A DNA stretch of 64,000 bases from Sphingopyxis sp. DBS4 (GTDB lineage: Bacteria > Pseudomonadota > Alphaproteobacteria > Sphingomonadales > Sphingomonadaceae): assembly GCF_024628865.1 (NCBI RefSeq), contig NZ_CP102388.1, positions 20,200-84,199 on the forward strand, in the 5' to 3' direction. This document shows positions 25,258-34,873 of this stretch, in pieces; the first letter of the stretch is position 1, and each line of letters starts with the position of its first letter. Made by a program: the position numbers and the translations under genes. Under the pieces are notes generated by a model. That model was not told the origin of the DNA and searched no databases. It saw only the letters and a program-made list of their open reading frames with translations.

Positions 25258-25748
25258 CGATGTTTCCTTGCCTTATCAATTCCATCGGCGAGCGCGGCGC
25301 GCGACAACTCTCCGAGCTGGAGCTGCACGATCGTGCCATCCGCGGCGACGAAGGCGGTTGCGGGATAGCCGGCGACCTCGAAGGCTCGGGAAAGCCTACG
25401 GTCGGGATCAAGCGCGACGTTGCCAGCACCGATGCCTTCGCGGGTAAGGAACCGGGTAACGGTCGCCGGCGCCTCACCCTGATCGGCGAGCAGAATCGGC
25501 ACCTCTCCACGGCGCGACGCAGCAGCATCGAGCATTGGCAGCTCGCGCCGGCATGGGCCGCACCATGTCGCCCACAGATTGACCACGAAGGGACGACCCC
25601 GGAATCGATCAAGCGGGAGCGGAGCGCCGGATGGCGTCGTTAAGGCGAGATGATAGGGAAAGGGGCCGTAGGTCACGGGCGGGATCAGCGCCTGAAGTGT
25701 CAACGGCGGAGCAAAAGTCGGCCATTCGGCGGCGTAAAACCAGGCCAT
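25254..25748 (-). CDS. TlpA/ResA-like thiol-disulfide protein, 5' end probably cut
   Basis: 164 residues with a redoxin domain: active site WCGPC in VVNLWATWCGPCRREL and the cis-Pro region VAGYPATAFV. Such proteins reduce or shuttle disulfides in the periplasm. The first residues (MAWFYAAEWPTFAPP) lack a signal sequence, and the IS21-family end lies only about 10 bp upstream, so the original N-terminus and export signal have probably been lost and the ATG at 25748 may be fortuitous. It heads the DsbA-DsbA-MBL operon. Confidence 0.75.
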   Translation of the reverse strand: MAWFYAAEWPTFAPPLTLQALIPPVTYGPFPYHLALTTPSGAPLPLDRFRGRPFVVNLWATWCGPCRRELPMLDAAASRRGEVPILLADQGEAPATVTRFLTREGIGAGNVALDPDRRLSRAFEVAGYPATAFVAADGTIVQLQLGELSRAALADGIDKARKHR

Positions 25749-25820
25749 CGTGTTACATGCCGGGGGGAGTGGCGTGAGGGCGTAGCCCGAGGGCCACTCC
25801 CCCCGGCATTGGTGTAATTT

Positions 25821-26588
25821 TCAGGGTCTGGTTTTGGCCTTGCGGGCCCGGCTGTGCGCGAGGCGATAGCTTTCGCCGTTCATCTCGAGGATGCTGACGT
25901 GATGGGTCAGGCGATCGAGGAGCGCGCCTGTGAGACGCTCAGATCCGAAGGTTTCGGTCCATTCGTCGAAGGGCAGGTTGCTGGTGATGAAGGTGGAGCC
26001 GCGTTCGTAACGCTGGGAGATCAGCTCGAACAACAGTTCGGCGCCGGTCTTGGAGAGCGGCACAAAGCCCAGTTCGTCGATGATGAGCAGCTTGTATCCG
26101 GCCATCTGCTTCTGGAAGCGCAGAAGACGGCGCTCGTCGCGGGCCTCCATCATTTCGCTGACCAGCGCTGCCGCGGTGGTGAAGCCCACCGACAGTCCTT
26201 TCTGGCATGCTGCCAGTCCGAGCCCCAACGCTACGTGCGTCTTTCCGGTGCCTGATGGCCCCAGAGCGATGGCGTTCTCACGCCGCTCGATCCACTCGCA
26301 GCGCGCCATCTCGAGCACCTGCATCTTGTTGAGCCTGGGGATGGCGGCGAAGTCGAAGCTGTCGAGGCTTTTGACGGCGGGGAAGCGCGCGGCCTTGATG
26401 CGCCGCTCGACCATGCGACGCTCCCTGTCGATCATTTCCATCTCGACGAGGCGGGCGAGGAAGCGGATATGATCGACGCCTTCAGCGGCACATTGCCGCG
26501 AGAGATTGTGATGCTCACGCAGGCACGTAGGCAGCTTGAGCGCCTTGAGATGGTGAGCGAGAAGGATCTCCGGGGCCTGATCGCTCAT
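25821..26588 (-). CDS. istB: IS21-family helper ATPase IstB
   Basis: 255 residues from an ATG that overlaps the istA stop. It is an AAA+ ATPase related to DnaC: Walker A GPSGTGKTH, Walker B LLIIDELGF, and a C-terminal helical lid. IstB remodels target DNA and recruits IstA. Confidence 0.93.
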   Translation of the reverse strand: MSDQAPEILLAHHLKALKLPTCLREHHNLSRQCAAEGVDHIRFLARLVEMEMIDRERRMVERRIKAARFPAVKSLDSFDFAAIPRLNKMQVLEMARCEWIERRENAIALGPSGTGKTHVALGLGLAACQKGLSVGFTTAAALVSEMMEARDERRLLRFQKQMAGYKLLIIDELGFVPLSKTGAELLFELISQRYERGSTFITSNLPFDEWTETFGSERLTGALLDRLTHHVSILEMNGESYRLAHSRARKAKTRP

Positions 26589-28093
26589 GCGGCCTCCTGC
26601 CGGTCGGAGAGCAGGCTCAGATAGGCTCTGGCAAAGGTCTTCTCGACCGTGGTGCGTGGCAGGAAGGGATAGACGTCCAGGTCCAGCCTGGGCGGTACGC
26701 GTTCGATCCGGCACAGGACGAGGTGCTTGACGGCATCGAAGCCGATGGCGCCAAGATCGATGGCCTGTTCGACCGCCGCCTGGAGATCGGCGAGGGTGAA
26801 CGTTTCCAGCAGGCGCAGTACCTGCACATATTCGCGCCTGCCATGTTTGTGCATGCGCCCTTCCATCAACCGCTGCAGTGTCGTGAACGCTTCGGGCAGG
26901 TCCCAGCCCTGCAAAGGCGCAGCCTGGTCGAATGCGTTGATCTTCTGCTCGATCAGCGGGAGATAATGGAGCGGGTCGAAGACAACCTCCTCGCGGGCAT
27001 AGCAACGAGGATGACGGGCGATGACTTCGCTGCGGCAGCCGATCACCACCTCATCGACATAGGCCCTGATCCAGACCTCCTGATGGCCCCAGGCCACCGG
27101 AACCGAATAATCGTTGGTCCTGTAGCGCACCAGGGATTGCGAGGAGACCCGCCCGCCTTTCTGATCGCAGGCCTCGAAGGGTGTAGCGGGCAGAGGCTGC
27201 ATGGCCGCGAGATCGCGCTGCAGCCGCTCACCGATCGTCTCGCTCTGCCCGCGCACCTTGTCCTGCTGGCGCTTGCGGCATTGCTCCTCCAGCCACAGGT
27301 TGAACGCCTCCCAGGTCGGGAACTTCGGGATCGGCACCATGAAGTTGCGCCGGCAATAGCCTACCAGCCCCTCCACATTGCCTTTCTCGTTCCCCTTGCC
27401 CGGGCGAGCATAGCGGTCGCGGATCACGTAATGTGACAGGAAAGCGCTGAACAGCGTGGCACGCTGCCGCGTGCCGTCGGGCAGGATCTTCGTCACAAGG
27501 CAGCGATCGTTGTCATAGACGATCGAGCGCGGTACCGCGCCGAAAAACGCGAAGGCATGCACGTGTCCGTCCACCCAGGCCTCCGCCACCGCCGCCGGAT
27601 AGGCCCGCACATAGCAGGCATCACTGTGCGGCAGATCGAGCGCGAAGAAGTAGGCCTTCTGCTCCACCCCGCCGATCTCCACCAGCGCTTCCCCGAAATC
27701 GGCCTGCGCATCTCCCGCAGGGTGCGCCAGCGGCACGAACATCTCCCGGCTGCGCTGTTCGCGCTCCCGGATGTAATCCTTGATGATCGTATAGCCGCCG
27801 GTGAAACCATGCTCGGTGCGCAAACGGTCGAATACCCGCTTCGCCGTATGGCGTTGCTTGCGCGGGACACTGCGGTCACCCTCAAGCCATCCATCAATGA
27901 TCGCCACAAACCCGTCCAGCTTCGGGCGCTGCGGTACGGACTGGCGCCGGTAACCCGGCGGCGATGAAAACGACAGCATCTTGCGTACCGTTTCGCGCGA
28001 CACATTGAAACGCTTCGCCGCCGCCCGTTGGCTCATGCCATCCGCGCAAGCCAGACGGACCTGAAGATAAAGTTCCACGCTGTAGATCCCCAC
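26585..28093 (-). CDS. istA: IS21-family transposase IstA
   Basis: 502 residues with an N-terminal HTH (MSQRAAAKRFNVSRETVRKM), an integrase-type catalytic core beginning QADFGEALVEIGG with a later D in VYDNDRCLV and E in GKGNEKGNVEGLV, and a C-terminal DNA-binding region. The start is a GTG at 28093 right after GGGAGGT; the next GTG (four codons on) has better spacing. Confidence 0.93.
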   Translation of the reverse strand: MGIYSVELYLQVRLACADGMSQRAAAKRFNVSRETVRKMLSFSSPPGYRRQSVPQRPKLDGFVAIIDGWLEGDRSVPRKQRHTAKRVFDRLRTEHGFTGGYTIIKDYIREREQRSREMFVPLAHPAGDAQADFGEALVEIGGVEQKAYFFALDLPHSDACYVRAYPAAVAEAWVDGHVHAFAFFGAVPRSIVYDNDRCLVTKILPDGTRQRATLFSAFLSHYVIRDRYARPGKGNEKGNVEGLVGYCRRNFMVPIPKFPTWEAFNLWLEEQCRKRQQDKVRGQSETIGERLQRDLAAMQPLPATPFEACDQKGGRVSSQSLVRYRTNDYSVPVAWGHQEVWIRAYVDEVVIGCRSEVIARHPRCYAREEVVFDPLHYLPLIEQKINAFDQAAPLQGWDLPEAFTTLQRLMEGRMHKHGRREYVQVLRLLETFTLADLQAAVEQAIDLGAIGFDAVKHLVLCRIERVPPRLDLDVYPFLPRTTVEKTFARAYLSLLSDRQEAA

Positions 28094-28111
28094 ACCTCCC
28101 TGACTCGGCAG

Positions 28112-28432
28112 AAAGGCTTCAAGGTGGACGACTTTTACGCCGCCCGCAGCAGGACTATCCCGCCGCTACCGTGGTCGAATATTGCTCCGCCGTTCTCAGG
28201 GTTCGAGGCCAGCGTGAAACCGATCGATGCCGCTACCGTAGAGGGTGTGCTGTCACGCCAGATTGACGACCTCGAACCCCAGCTTACCCGCCACGGCTAC
28301 GATACGAAGAGCCTGGCGGACCAGTTCGACGCCAAGCCGGCGGAGATACGGCAACTGCTCCGGGGCGGGCTTGATCCGGCTCGTGCGCGCGAGCTGACCG
28401 ACGATATGCGCGCGGCAGGATTACCGCTTTGA
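28112..28432 (+). pseudogene. C-terminal fragment of an unidentified gene cut by IS21
   Basis: About 106 codons are open from the element border to a TGA. The end is helical and charged: RQIDDLEPQLTRHGYDTKSL and GGLDPARARELTDDMRAAGL. The second part resembles a repeated helix-turn unit, which might bind DNA, but no family is recognised. The 5' part is missing. Confidence 0.45.
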
Positions 28433-28471
28433 CCGCCGTGTCCGCGATCCCGCGCCGCTCGGTGAACATCT

Positions 28472-28607
28472 CGCGTCCGTCGCATCGAATGTGATTTGCG
28501 TCTCACCGAACGTGCGCCGGCTGATCGCCAGCGTCTCACATAATTCAAGCGCGAAAGCCCCCTCTATTGCAGTTCCGGGCGATCATCATTGCGAGCCGCT
28601 ACACATA
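28472..28607 (+). promoter_or_regulatory. leader homologous to the XRE-gene leader
   Basis: It holds GTCTCAC boxes at 28500-28506 and 28533-28539 (33 bp apart) and the near-identical 40-base block ending at 28606, matching the inverted copy at 22785-22919. It precedes the duplicated-domain gene at 28660. Confidence 0.6.
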
Positions 28608-28659
28608 TCGTCCAAACGTAGGTATATTGCCATTCTGGAACCTGCTTCGGAGTCGGGTG

Positions 28660-29061
28660 ATGATGGACTTGAACGACGAACAATATCACCGCCTCCAACA
28701 TGCTATAGCCCTCACGCGCGAAAGCCTCGCTATCGCGGCGGAGCTGGGCGACGATCTATCAGCCTTCCAACTGAAACACGCGCTCCATTCGCTGCATTAC
28801 ATTAGCGAGCTAGAGGCCGAAGGCCATGACGATCGGGAGCCTGTCACCCTGACCGTGGATGAAGCGAAGGCCCCGCGAACTGCGAGAACAATGCGAGACA
28901 CGGACTTGAGCGATGAACAATATCGCCGCCTCCTCCACGCTATAGACCTCGCACGGGAAAGCCTCGTTATCGCGGTGGAGATGGACGACGACATAACCGC
29001 CTTCCATCTCAAAACCGCGCTCCGTTCCCTCGACTATTCTAGGAAGTTGGTTTCCGCTTGA
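28660..29061 (+). CDS. small protein with two tandem 50-residue repeats
   Basis: 133 residues from MMDLNDEQ (ATG 28660). Repeat 1 (about 3-52) and repeat 2 (about 84-131) align throughout: DLNDEQYHRLQHAIALTRES against DLSDEQYRRLLHAIDLARES, then AAELGDDLSAFQLKHAL against AVEMDDDITAFHLKTAL. Each repeat is mainly helical and acidic. This is an internal duplication with a Glu/Asp-rich linker. The stop lies 2 bp before the end of the convergent primase gene. Function is unknown; the shared leader ties it to the XRE gene. Confidence 0.65.
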   Translation: MMDLNDEQYHRLQHAIALTRESLAIAAELGDDLSAFQLKHALHSLHYISELEAEGHDDREPVTLTVDEAKAPRTARTMRDTDLSDEQYRRLLHAIDLARESLVIAVEMDDDITAFHLKTALRSLDYSRKLVSA

Positions 29062-29062
29062 T

Positions 29063-32000
29063 CTAGCGTCGAACGCTGCGGCGCTGGGCCGGTTGATCGT
29101 CTCCGATAACCGGCCCGGAACGCTTCCTTTCGCGTTCGTCGTCCAGCTTGATCCGGGGAGCCTCCCGCTCCTGCTGACGCGGGTTCTCGATCGCCGCCCT
29201 GATCTGGCGCACCGCGCCTTCACGGCCCAAGCGGCTGTTCTGCTGCAAGTCGTTGAAGTCGGTGAAGCGTGCCGGGTCGGCCTGCTGCTCGCCGGGGGCG
29301 AAGGTCGGGAAGACCGGAACGCCGTTCACGGCCTGCGCCGCTTGGGTCGCCTTCTCCTTGCCGGGATTGTAGCCGAATTTCTCCAAGACGCGCTGATCGT
29401 CCTCGCCCATGATGAAAATCGGCTTGTCGGGGTAACGCTCGCGCAACGCGGCTGCGACGGCGGGGAGGTTGCCGGAATCGAACGCCGCGACGGTCGCATG
29501 GTCCACCACGCTAGAGACGGTCGCCATCGTCGCGTAGCCTTCGCCAATCATAATGCGCGGGGCCTTGTCGAGCGCGGCTAGTGCGGCCTGCGGCGTCACG
29601 CCCCCGTTGACCACATGGAAACAGCTTTCCTTGTGGCTCTCCTTCGCAAAACGCTTCGTGCCGTCTTCCTGAATATATTGCGTCGTCCAGTGCTTGCCGC
29701 TGGTGTCGATCGCCGGAAGGTGGATTGTAGTATCGCTGGCGCTGGCGAGCGCGCCGATCGTCGGCGCAATACCCTTCCTCTCCATGTAGGGCGTTGCCTG
29801 CTCGATCTGACGGCATTGCGCGGCGCGCTGCTGCACGCGCTCGGCCGTCGCATCATATGTCGCCGCCCGCTCCCGCTCGCGCTCCTCTCGCTTGGTGGCG
29901 GCCTCGGCGTTCAACCGGGCCTTTTCCTCCTCGCTCAACGTGTAGCCGGTGCTTTTCCATCGCATATCCAGCCCCGAACGGTTGTTCTTGATGTAGCCCG
30001 CTGGGTGGCCATCGGTGAAGGCGACATAGAAACCCGCCGCCTCGCCCTTTCCATCGCCCTGTGCCGGAACGCGGTGGGTCTTGCCGTCCATCATCGGGTG
30101 CCCTGCGGGAACCTCAAGGCCAAGAGATTTCATCGCGTCGGCAAATTCGACCTCCGGGCTTTTCGCCTCCTTCTGGCGCGGCTGATTGTCTATTTTCCAG
30201 CGCGCCAGCTTCTCCGGGTCCGCGCCCTCCGGCGCATACCAGCTCTTGCGAGCGGCATCCCATTTCGCGCCGTTGGCTTTGGCAAGGGTTCGTTCGCCAT
30301 AAGGCACCGCCAGATATTCGCGTGCCTGTCGCGGGGTTTCCTGCATCGTTTGCCCTTCCTGCGGCTGCTCCGGGGCCGTGGGGCGCTGCGCGCGCTCGCC
30401 GGGGAGCGATTGGCCTAGATCTCCTGCGGGTGCCTCTACGGCGCTTGAAAGCCATTTCTGGAACGGCTCGACATTAGCGCCTGCCGGAACATACCACGAC
30501 TTTTCGGCCTTATCCCATTTCGCGCCCAAGGCTTTCGCCTCGTCCTTTTCCCGATAGGGGACCGCAAGATATGTGCGGGTGGAAGGCTCTGGCGCGGCGT
30601 CCCGCTGGTCGGTCGCGGCGATGCCCAAGGGCGGCGAATTGACCGCATAGAGAGGGGCCAAGCCCTGCCGCTCGCGGCGCTCATCGGCATATTGCTCGGC
30701 CTTCAAATTGACAAGGCGGGCAACGTCCTCCGGGTTCTGGTCGCGGCCGTCAAAATCGGTGATCTGGTTCGGCCCAAGCGACAAGGCGATATAGCGGCGG
30801 CGTTCGCTATCTGCGGAATAGCCCGCCATAAGGTTTCGCTCGCCGTTCGGGGTTATCATCGTGCCGATCGGCCCGACGCCCTCAAATTGCCGTCGAACGG
30901 TGTGCATCGGCCCGCCACTATCAACCGGCTCCCAACCGTGCTTGTCGATCAGCGCGCGCAAAGTGCGGTCGGAATAGTGCTGCTGCGGCTCCGGTATAGG
31001 ATCGCCTATGGCGGCAACGGCCCCGGCTGCGGCGGCCCATCTGTCGCCGCTATGGTCTGTCAGCCGCTCGACCGTAAACCCGGAGGCATTGAGCGCCGCC
31101 GCAAGCCCCGGTCTGGCGAAGGCGGCCTTTATACGCTCGTCCAGCTCCATATTGAGGTCGTCGGATATTACTAGGTCCGCTTCCTCGTTCCCCTCGAAAT
31201 GGGGGCCGTTCTGCCACTCCTCATAGGCTTGAACAGTCTTGGCCATGTCCGCGACCGCAAGCCGATCGCCCTCATCAAGATCATTCTGGCGATACTCCTG
31301 CGCCTGCTGGAAGTCTGGCGGTAGAGTAACGCGGAACCTGTCAAAATCCTCGCGCGTGGCAGGCCGGATTTGATCTAGCGGACTGGCATAGAATGGCCCG
31401 TTAATCGGGTTGCGCCCGTCTATATTGCTGGCAAGAACGCCCAACATCGCCATGCCCGGCTGCTGATAGCAAAGCGTATTTTCGTTGCTGACGAAATATT
31501 GCGTATGGTCGTGTGCCTGCTCGACCTGCTGAACCTGTTTTTGTTCCAGCGCCAGAACATAGGTGTGAATCTTCTCGGCGTCCGATGCGGCACGGACAAT
31601 CTCAAGCGGGTCTTCCTCAAGGACTTTGATCCATGATCCGACATAGGCCGCGTGCTGCTCCGGGTCGTGGCCGATCTGCAATTCCTGCCCGGTTATGAGG
31701 CTCGCAATCTCGGCCCGCAATTCTTCGCGGGCATAGCCTTCCGAACCGAACGGGTGCGCCAAATCCCGGTCAAGGCGGTTGGGGTGGCCAGTCCAGTGCC
31801 CCAGCTCGTGCAGCGCCGTGGCGTAGAACCGATCCGCGCTCGGAAACTGGCTCCGCAACGGCAAGGTGATGCTGTCGGTCGAAGGCCGATAATAGGCGCG
31901 GTCGCCCGCTTCCTCGGTGATTTTCGCGCCCGACGCCCGCAAGATGGCCTCGGCCCGCTCCACCGGATTCCATTCGTGCGTAGTGGTGACGATCGGGGCA

Positions 32001-32422
32001 AGCCCGTCGATCTGCTCGGCGTTGAACACCACGGCATAAAACGCACGGGGCCGCTCAAGCTCGACCTTCTCTTTCCTCTGGCGACCCTCGGCATCCAGAA
32101 CGGGCTTACCGCTCTCGTCCCGAACTACCCGCTCCTCCTCGAACTGCCAGTATTGGACAAGGGAGCCTTTCTCGCCCTTCCGCACCTGTGCGCCTTGGGC
32201 TGCGGCCTGCTTGTATGTCAGCCAGCGATTATCAGCCCGGCCCTCGGACATGAGATTGAGGACATTGACGCCGCGATAGCGTTTCCCCGTGGTGGGGTTG
32301 AACGGCAACCCGCTGCTGCCCGTCGCCTCCCAAGGCTTTTGCCAAGGGGCGGTGCCCTGCTTCAACTGCTCTATCAGCTTGTCGGCAACGCGCTGGTGAA
32401 AAGGTATCTTGCCCTCGGCCAT
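29063..32422 (-). CDS. ArdC-type / TraC-like conjugative primase fusion protein
   Basis: 1119 residues. Domains in order: N-terminal ssDNA-binding ArdC-like domain (1-130), zincin-like metallopeptidase with HELGH at 205-209, a long middle part with LPD-like segments, two DUF5710 repeats (YLAVPYREKDEAKALGAKWD and YLAVPYGERTLAKANGAKWD), and a Toprim-like C-terminal domain (IMIGEGYATMATV, then FIMGEDDQRV). It is probably exported with the transferred strand to protect it and prime its synthesis. It takes the position of RP4 traC, with the traD-like gene 18 bp upstream. The start at 32422 has GAGGCGAGGAT in front. Confidence 0.85.
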   Translation of the reverse strand: MAEGKIPFHQRVADKLIEQLKQGTAPWQKPWEATGSSGLPFNPTTGKRYRGVNVLNLMSEGRADNRWLTYKQAAAQGAQVRKGEKGSLVQYWQFEEERVVRDESGKPVLDAEGRQRKEKVELERPRAFYAVVFNAEQIDGLAPIVTTTHEWNPVERAEAILRASGAKITEEAGDRAYYRPSTDSITLPLRSQFPSADRFYATALHELGHWTGHPNRLDRDLAHPFGSEGYAREELRAEIASLITGQELQIGHDPEQHAAYVGSWIKVLEEDPLEIVRAASDAEKIHTYVLALEQKQVQQVEQAHDHTQYFVSNENTLCYQQPGMAMLGVLASNIDGRNPINGPFYASPLDQIRPATREDFDRFRVTLPPDFQQAQEYRQNDLDEGDRLAVADMAKTVQAYEEWQNGPHFEGNEEADLVISDDLNMELDERIKAAFARPGLAAALNASGFTVERLTDHSGDRWAAAAGAVAAIGDPIPEPQQHYSDRTLRALIDKHGWEPVDSGGPMHTVRRQFEGVGPIGTMITPNGERNLMAGYSADSERRRYIALSLGPNQITDFDGRDQNPEDVARLVNLKAEQYADERRERQGLAPLYAVNSPPLGIAATDQRDAAPEPSTRTYLAVPYREKDEAKALGAKWDKAEKSWYVPAGANVEPFQKWLSSAVEAPAGDLGQSLPGERAQRPTAPEQPQEGQTMQETPRQAREYLAVPYGERTLAKANGAKWDAARKSWYAPEGADPEKLARWKIDNQPRQKEAKSPEVEFADAMKSLGLEVPAGHPMMDGKTHRVPAQGDGKGEAAGFYVAFTDGHPAGYIKNNRSGLDMRWKSTGYTLSEEEKARLNAEAATKREERERERAATYDATAERVQQRAAQCRQIEQATPYMERKGIAPTIGALASASDTTIHLPAIDTSGKHWTTQYIQEDGTKRFAKESHKESCFHVVNGGVTPQAALAALDKAPRIMIGEGYATMATVSSVVDHATVAAFDSGNLPAVAAALRERYPDKPIFIMGEDDQRVLEKFGYNPGKEKATQAAQAVNGVPVFPTFAPGEQQADPARFTDFNDLQQNSRLGREGAVRQIRAAIENPRQQEREAPRIKLDDERERKRSGPVIGDDQPAQRRSVRR

Positions 32423-32440
32423 ATCCTCGCCTCCTCCCGA

Positions 32441-32692
32441 TTAGTCGGCGTTGCGCGCTGCCGCGATCAATTCGCCGCGTCCCGTGGCGATCGGCTCCGC
32501 GTCACCATCAAGCCCTTCCTCGGCCTCGCGCGCGTCGGCCTCGCTCATGGCATCCTCAACAAAGGCCCCCGCCCGCTCCGCCTCCTCCGGGTCGAACTCC
32601 ACAACCGCGCCGGGCGTCTCGGCGTCGGCAAGTTTGCGCGTCACCAGCTCGTCAAGGGTGGGCACGTCCTGCGCATTGGGTTGATCCGTCAT
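32441..32692 (-). CDS. traD: small acidic TraD-like conjugation protein
   Basis: 83 residues, very acidic ([30 protein letters not shown]). Its ATG overlaps the topoisomerase stop. By position between primase and topoisomerase it equals RP4 traD, a small gene of unknown detailed role; similarity itself cannot be judged from such a short sequence. Confidence 0.65.
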   Translation of the reverse strand: MTDQPNAQDVPTLDELVTRKLADAETPGAVVEFDPEEAERAGAFVEDAMSEADAREAEEGLDGDAEPIATGRGELIAAARNAD

Positions 32693-34869
32693 GCTCGTTC
32701 TCCTTTGCTGAAATCGGGCTGTCCCTTGTTGTCGAAATAGGTCTGTTTGCAGCCGGGATAGGCGCTGCAACTCCACCAGAAGGCCCCCTTCTTTTTCGCG
32801 GAAGGACGCCGCACTAGGCCAGCGCCGCACGCTTGGCATTTGTGCTGCTGCGACGGCACGGGCGCGGGAGCCTTCACCAGCTCCGGCTTGCCCGCCTTGT
32901 CATTGGCGGTGAATTTACAGCCGTCGGCATAGCCGGTGCAGGACCAAAAATAGCCCTTGCTCCCTTTGATCCGGCGCAGCGGCTTGGAACATGACGGGCA
33001 AGGCGGCGCGTCGATCGCTATGGCAAGGCCCTGCTCTTTCACCCGCGCGACCTCGCGGCCGACATAATCGGCCAGTCCGCGAACGAATGTCATGGCATCG
33101 CTCTTGCCCTCGGCAATCGCGCGCTGCTGTTCGTGCCAAATGGCGGTCATGTCGGGAAATTTCGCCTGATCCGGCAAGGCGTCATAGAAGCCGCGCGCCT
33201 GCGGGGAGCTGACGATATTCTTGCCCTTCTCGATCAAAAAGCCGCGATCGAAAAGCGTGGCTATGATGCTGTCGCGGGTCGCCGGGGTTCCAATTCCGCC
33301 ATGCTCGCCCGCCTTCCCCTTGTCCTTCTCGATCAGGAGTTTCCTAAGCCGCTCGTCCCGAACATATTTGGCCACCCGCGTTAGGTCGGTCAAAAGCGTG
33401 GCCATCGTATAGAGCGGCTTGGGCTTGGTTTCCTGCTGGTCGGCGCTGGCGGAAAGGCATTGCCCGGCCATGCCCGACGCGATCGAACGCAAATCGGCCG
33501 CAAGGGTGTCCTCGTCCTCGGCAATGTCCTCATTGCCTACATCGTTCTTATAGAGAACCGTCCAACCCGGCTTGGTCACAACCTTGCCCCGCGCGGCAAA
33601 GGCGTGACCCGCAACCTCTATCTCGATTTCGGTCTGGTCATATTGGTTCGCGGGCCAGAACTGCGCGACATAGGCGCGCGCGATCAGCATATAGATTCGC
33701 TGCTCCGGCTCTGTCAGCGCGGCAAAATCGGCCGTGGCTTCGGTCGGAATGATGGCGTGATGCGCGGAAACCTTCTGCGAGTTGAAGGCCCGGCTTTTTA
33801 TCGCCGGGTCCGCGCGCTGCGCGATCGCCGCCAGCATCGGGACCGTCGCGGCGACGGCCGCCAGCACGCCGGGGGCGTCCGCGTGCTGCTCATCACTCAA
33901 ATATTCGCTGTCGCTGCGGTTGTAGGTGATAAGGCGATGCTTCTCCCGCAACGCCTGCGTAATGTCCTTCACCTGATTGGGCTTATAGCCGAATTTCCGT
34001 GCGGCATCGGTTTGCAGCTTCAAGAGGTTGTAGGGCAGCGGCGGCGCTGCCTCTTTCGCCGTGGTCTTGGCGCTGGCGATGCGAGCCGGTTGCCCCTGCA
34101 CCGCCCCGGCTACCGCCGTCGCAAAATTGCGGTCGATCAAGCGGCGCTGCTCATCAACCGGGTCGCCCTCCCCGATCTGGTAGCGCGCGGGAAAGGTCAG
34201 CCCGGCGAAACTGAACTGGCCCGAAACCGTGTAATAATAGCTCTTGGTGTGCGCCTCAAAATCGCGGTCACGGCGGACGACAAGGCCCAAGATAGGGGTC
34301 TGCACGCGGCCGACGCTAAGAACGCCCTGAAACCCCCGCGCCTGCGCCGCGAGGGTATAAGCGCGGGTCATGTTCACGCCATAGAGCAAGTCGCCCACGC
34401 TGCGCGCCTCGGCCGATGCGGACAACCCGGCAAATTCACGGTTATCCCGCATGGACGCCAAGGCCCGCTGCACAACCTTTAGATTGTTGTCATTGATTAG
34501 CAGGCGTTGGACCGGCAACCGGCTCCCGGCCCATTGCAGAATCTCGTCAACAATAAGCTGGCCCTCATCGTCGGGGTCGCCCGCGTGAATGACGCTCCGC
34601 GCCGATTTGAGAAGTTTGCCGATCGTGCGGAGCTGGGCGCTCGTCTTGGCGACGGGCCGCTTTTCCCACGGGATGAAGCTGATCGGCAGCGCGGCCATGT
34701 TCCACGGGTCTTGCGGGTCCACCAGCTCAAGCATGTGGCCGATCGCCCATGTCACATAATGACGGCCGCAATCTATGAAGCCGTCTTGTCGCGCCCCTCC
34801 CCCAAGGCCCTCGGCAATGGCCCGCGCGAGTTCGGGCTTTTCAGCAATGACAATGATCTCCCCGCTCAT
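32689..34869 (-). CDS. traE: DNA topoisomerase III (TraE/TopB type)
   Basis: 726 residues, type IA topoisomerase. The Toprim part has the acidic cluster [10 protein letters not shown] (about 95-104); the active-site region reads [12 protein letters not shown] (about 313-324), where the family usually has Y-x-R-T-D-S. Two zinc ribbons end the protein (CPSCSKPL...C and CQACGAGL...C). It unlinks DNA during transfer or replication. The neighbour order traD-topoisomerase-traF equals RP4 Tra1. Confidence 0.9.
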   Translation of the reverse strand: MSGEIIVIAEKPELARAIAEGLGGGARQDGFIDCGRHYVTWAIGHMLELVDPQDPWNMAALPISFIPWEKRPVAKTSAQLRTIGKLLKSARSVIHAGDPDDEGQLIVDEILQWAGSRLPVQRLLINDNNLKVVQRALASMRDNREFAGLSASAEARSVGDLLYGVNMTRAYTLAAQARGFQGVLSVGRVQTPILGLVVRRDRDFEAHTKSYYYTVSGQFSFAGLTFPARYQIGEGDPVDEQRRLIDRNFATAVAGAVQGQPARIASAKTTAKEAAPPLPYNLLKLQTDAARKFGYKPNQVKDITQALREKHRLITYNRSDSEYLSDEQHADAPGVLAAVAATVPMLAAIAQRADPAIKSRAFNSQKVSAHHAIIPTEATADFAALTEPEQRIYMLIARAYVAQFWPANQYDQTEIEIEVAGHAFAARGKVVTKPGWTVLYKNDVGNEDIAEDEDTLAADLRSIASGMAGQCLSASADQQETKPKPLYTMATLLTDLTRVAKYVRDERLRKLLIEKDKGKAGEHGGIGTPATRDSIIATLFDRGFLIEKGKNIVSSPQARGFYDALPDQAKFPDMTAIWHEQQRAIAEGKSDAMTFVRGLADYVGREVARVKEQGLAIAIDAPPCPSCSKPLRRIKGSKGYFWSCTGYADGCKFTANDKAGKPELVKAPAPVPSQQHKCQACGAGLVRRPSAKKKGAFWWSCSAYPGCKQTYFDNKGQPDFSKGERA

Positions 34870-34873
34870 GCCG

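Larger units (their letters stand above)
25758..28110 (-). mobile_element. IS21-family element with istA and istB
   Basis: It contains the overlapping istA/istB pair. Candidate ends start TGCCG on both sides (25758 inwards, 28110 inwards on the minus strand) with imperfect similarity over about 22 bp. Inside the left end a perfect 16-bp inverted repeat (TGCCGGGGGGAGTGGC) can form a hairpin after istB. The bases next to the ends do not form a target duplication, and the genes on the two sides do not join, so the insertion was followed by a deletion or the ends are misplaced. Confidence 0.7.
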
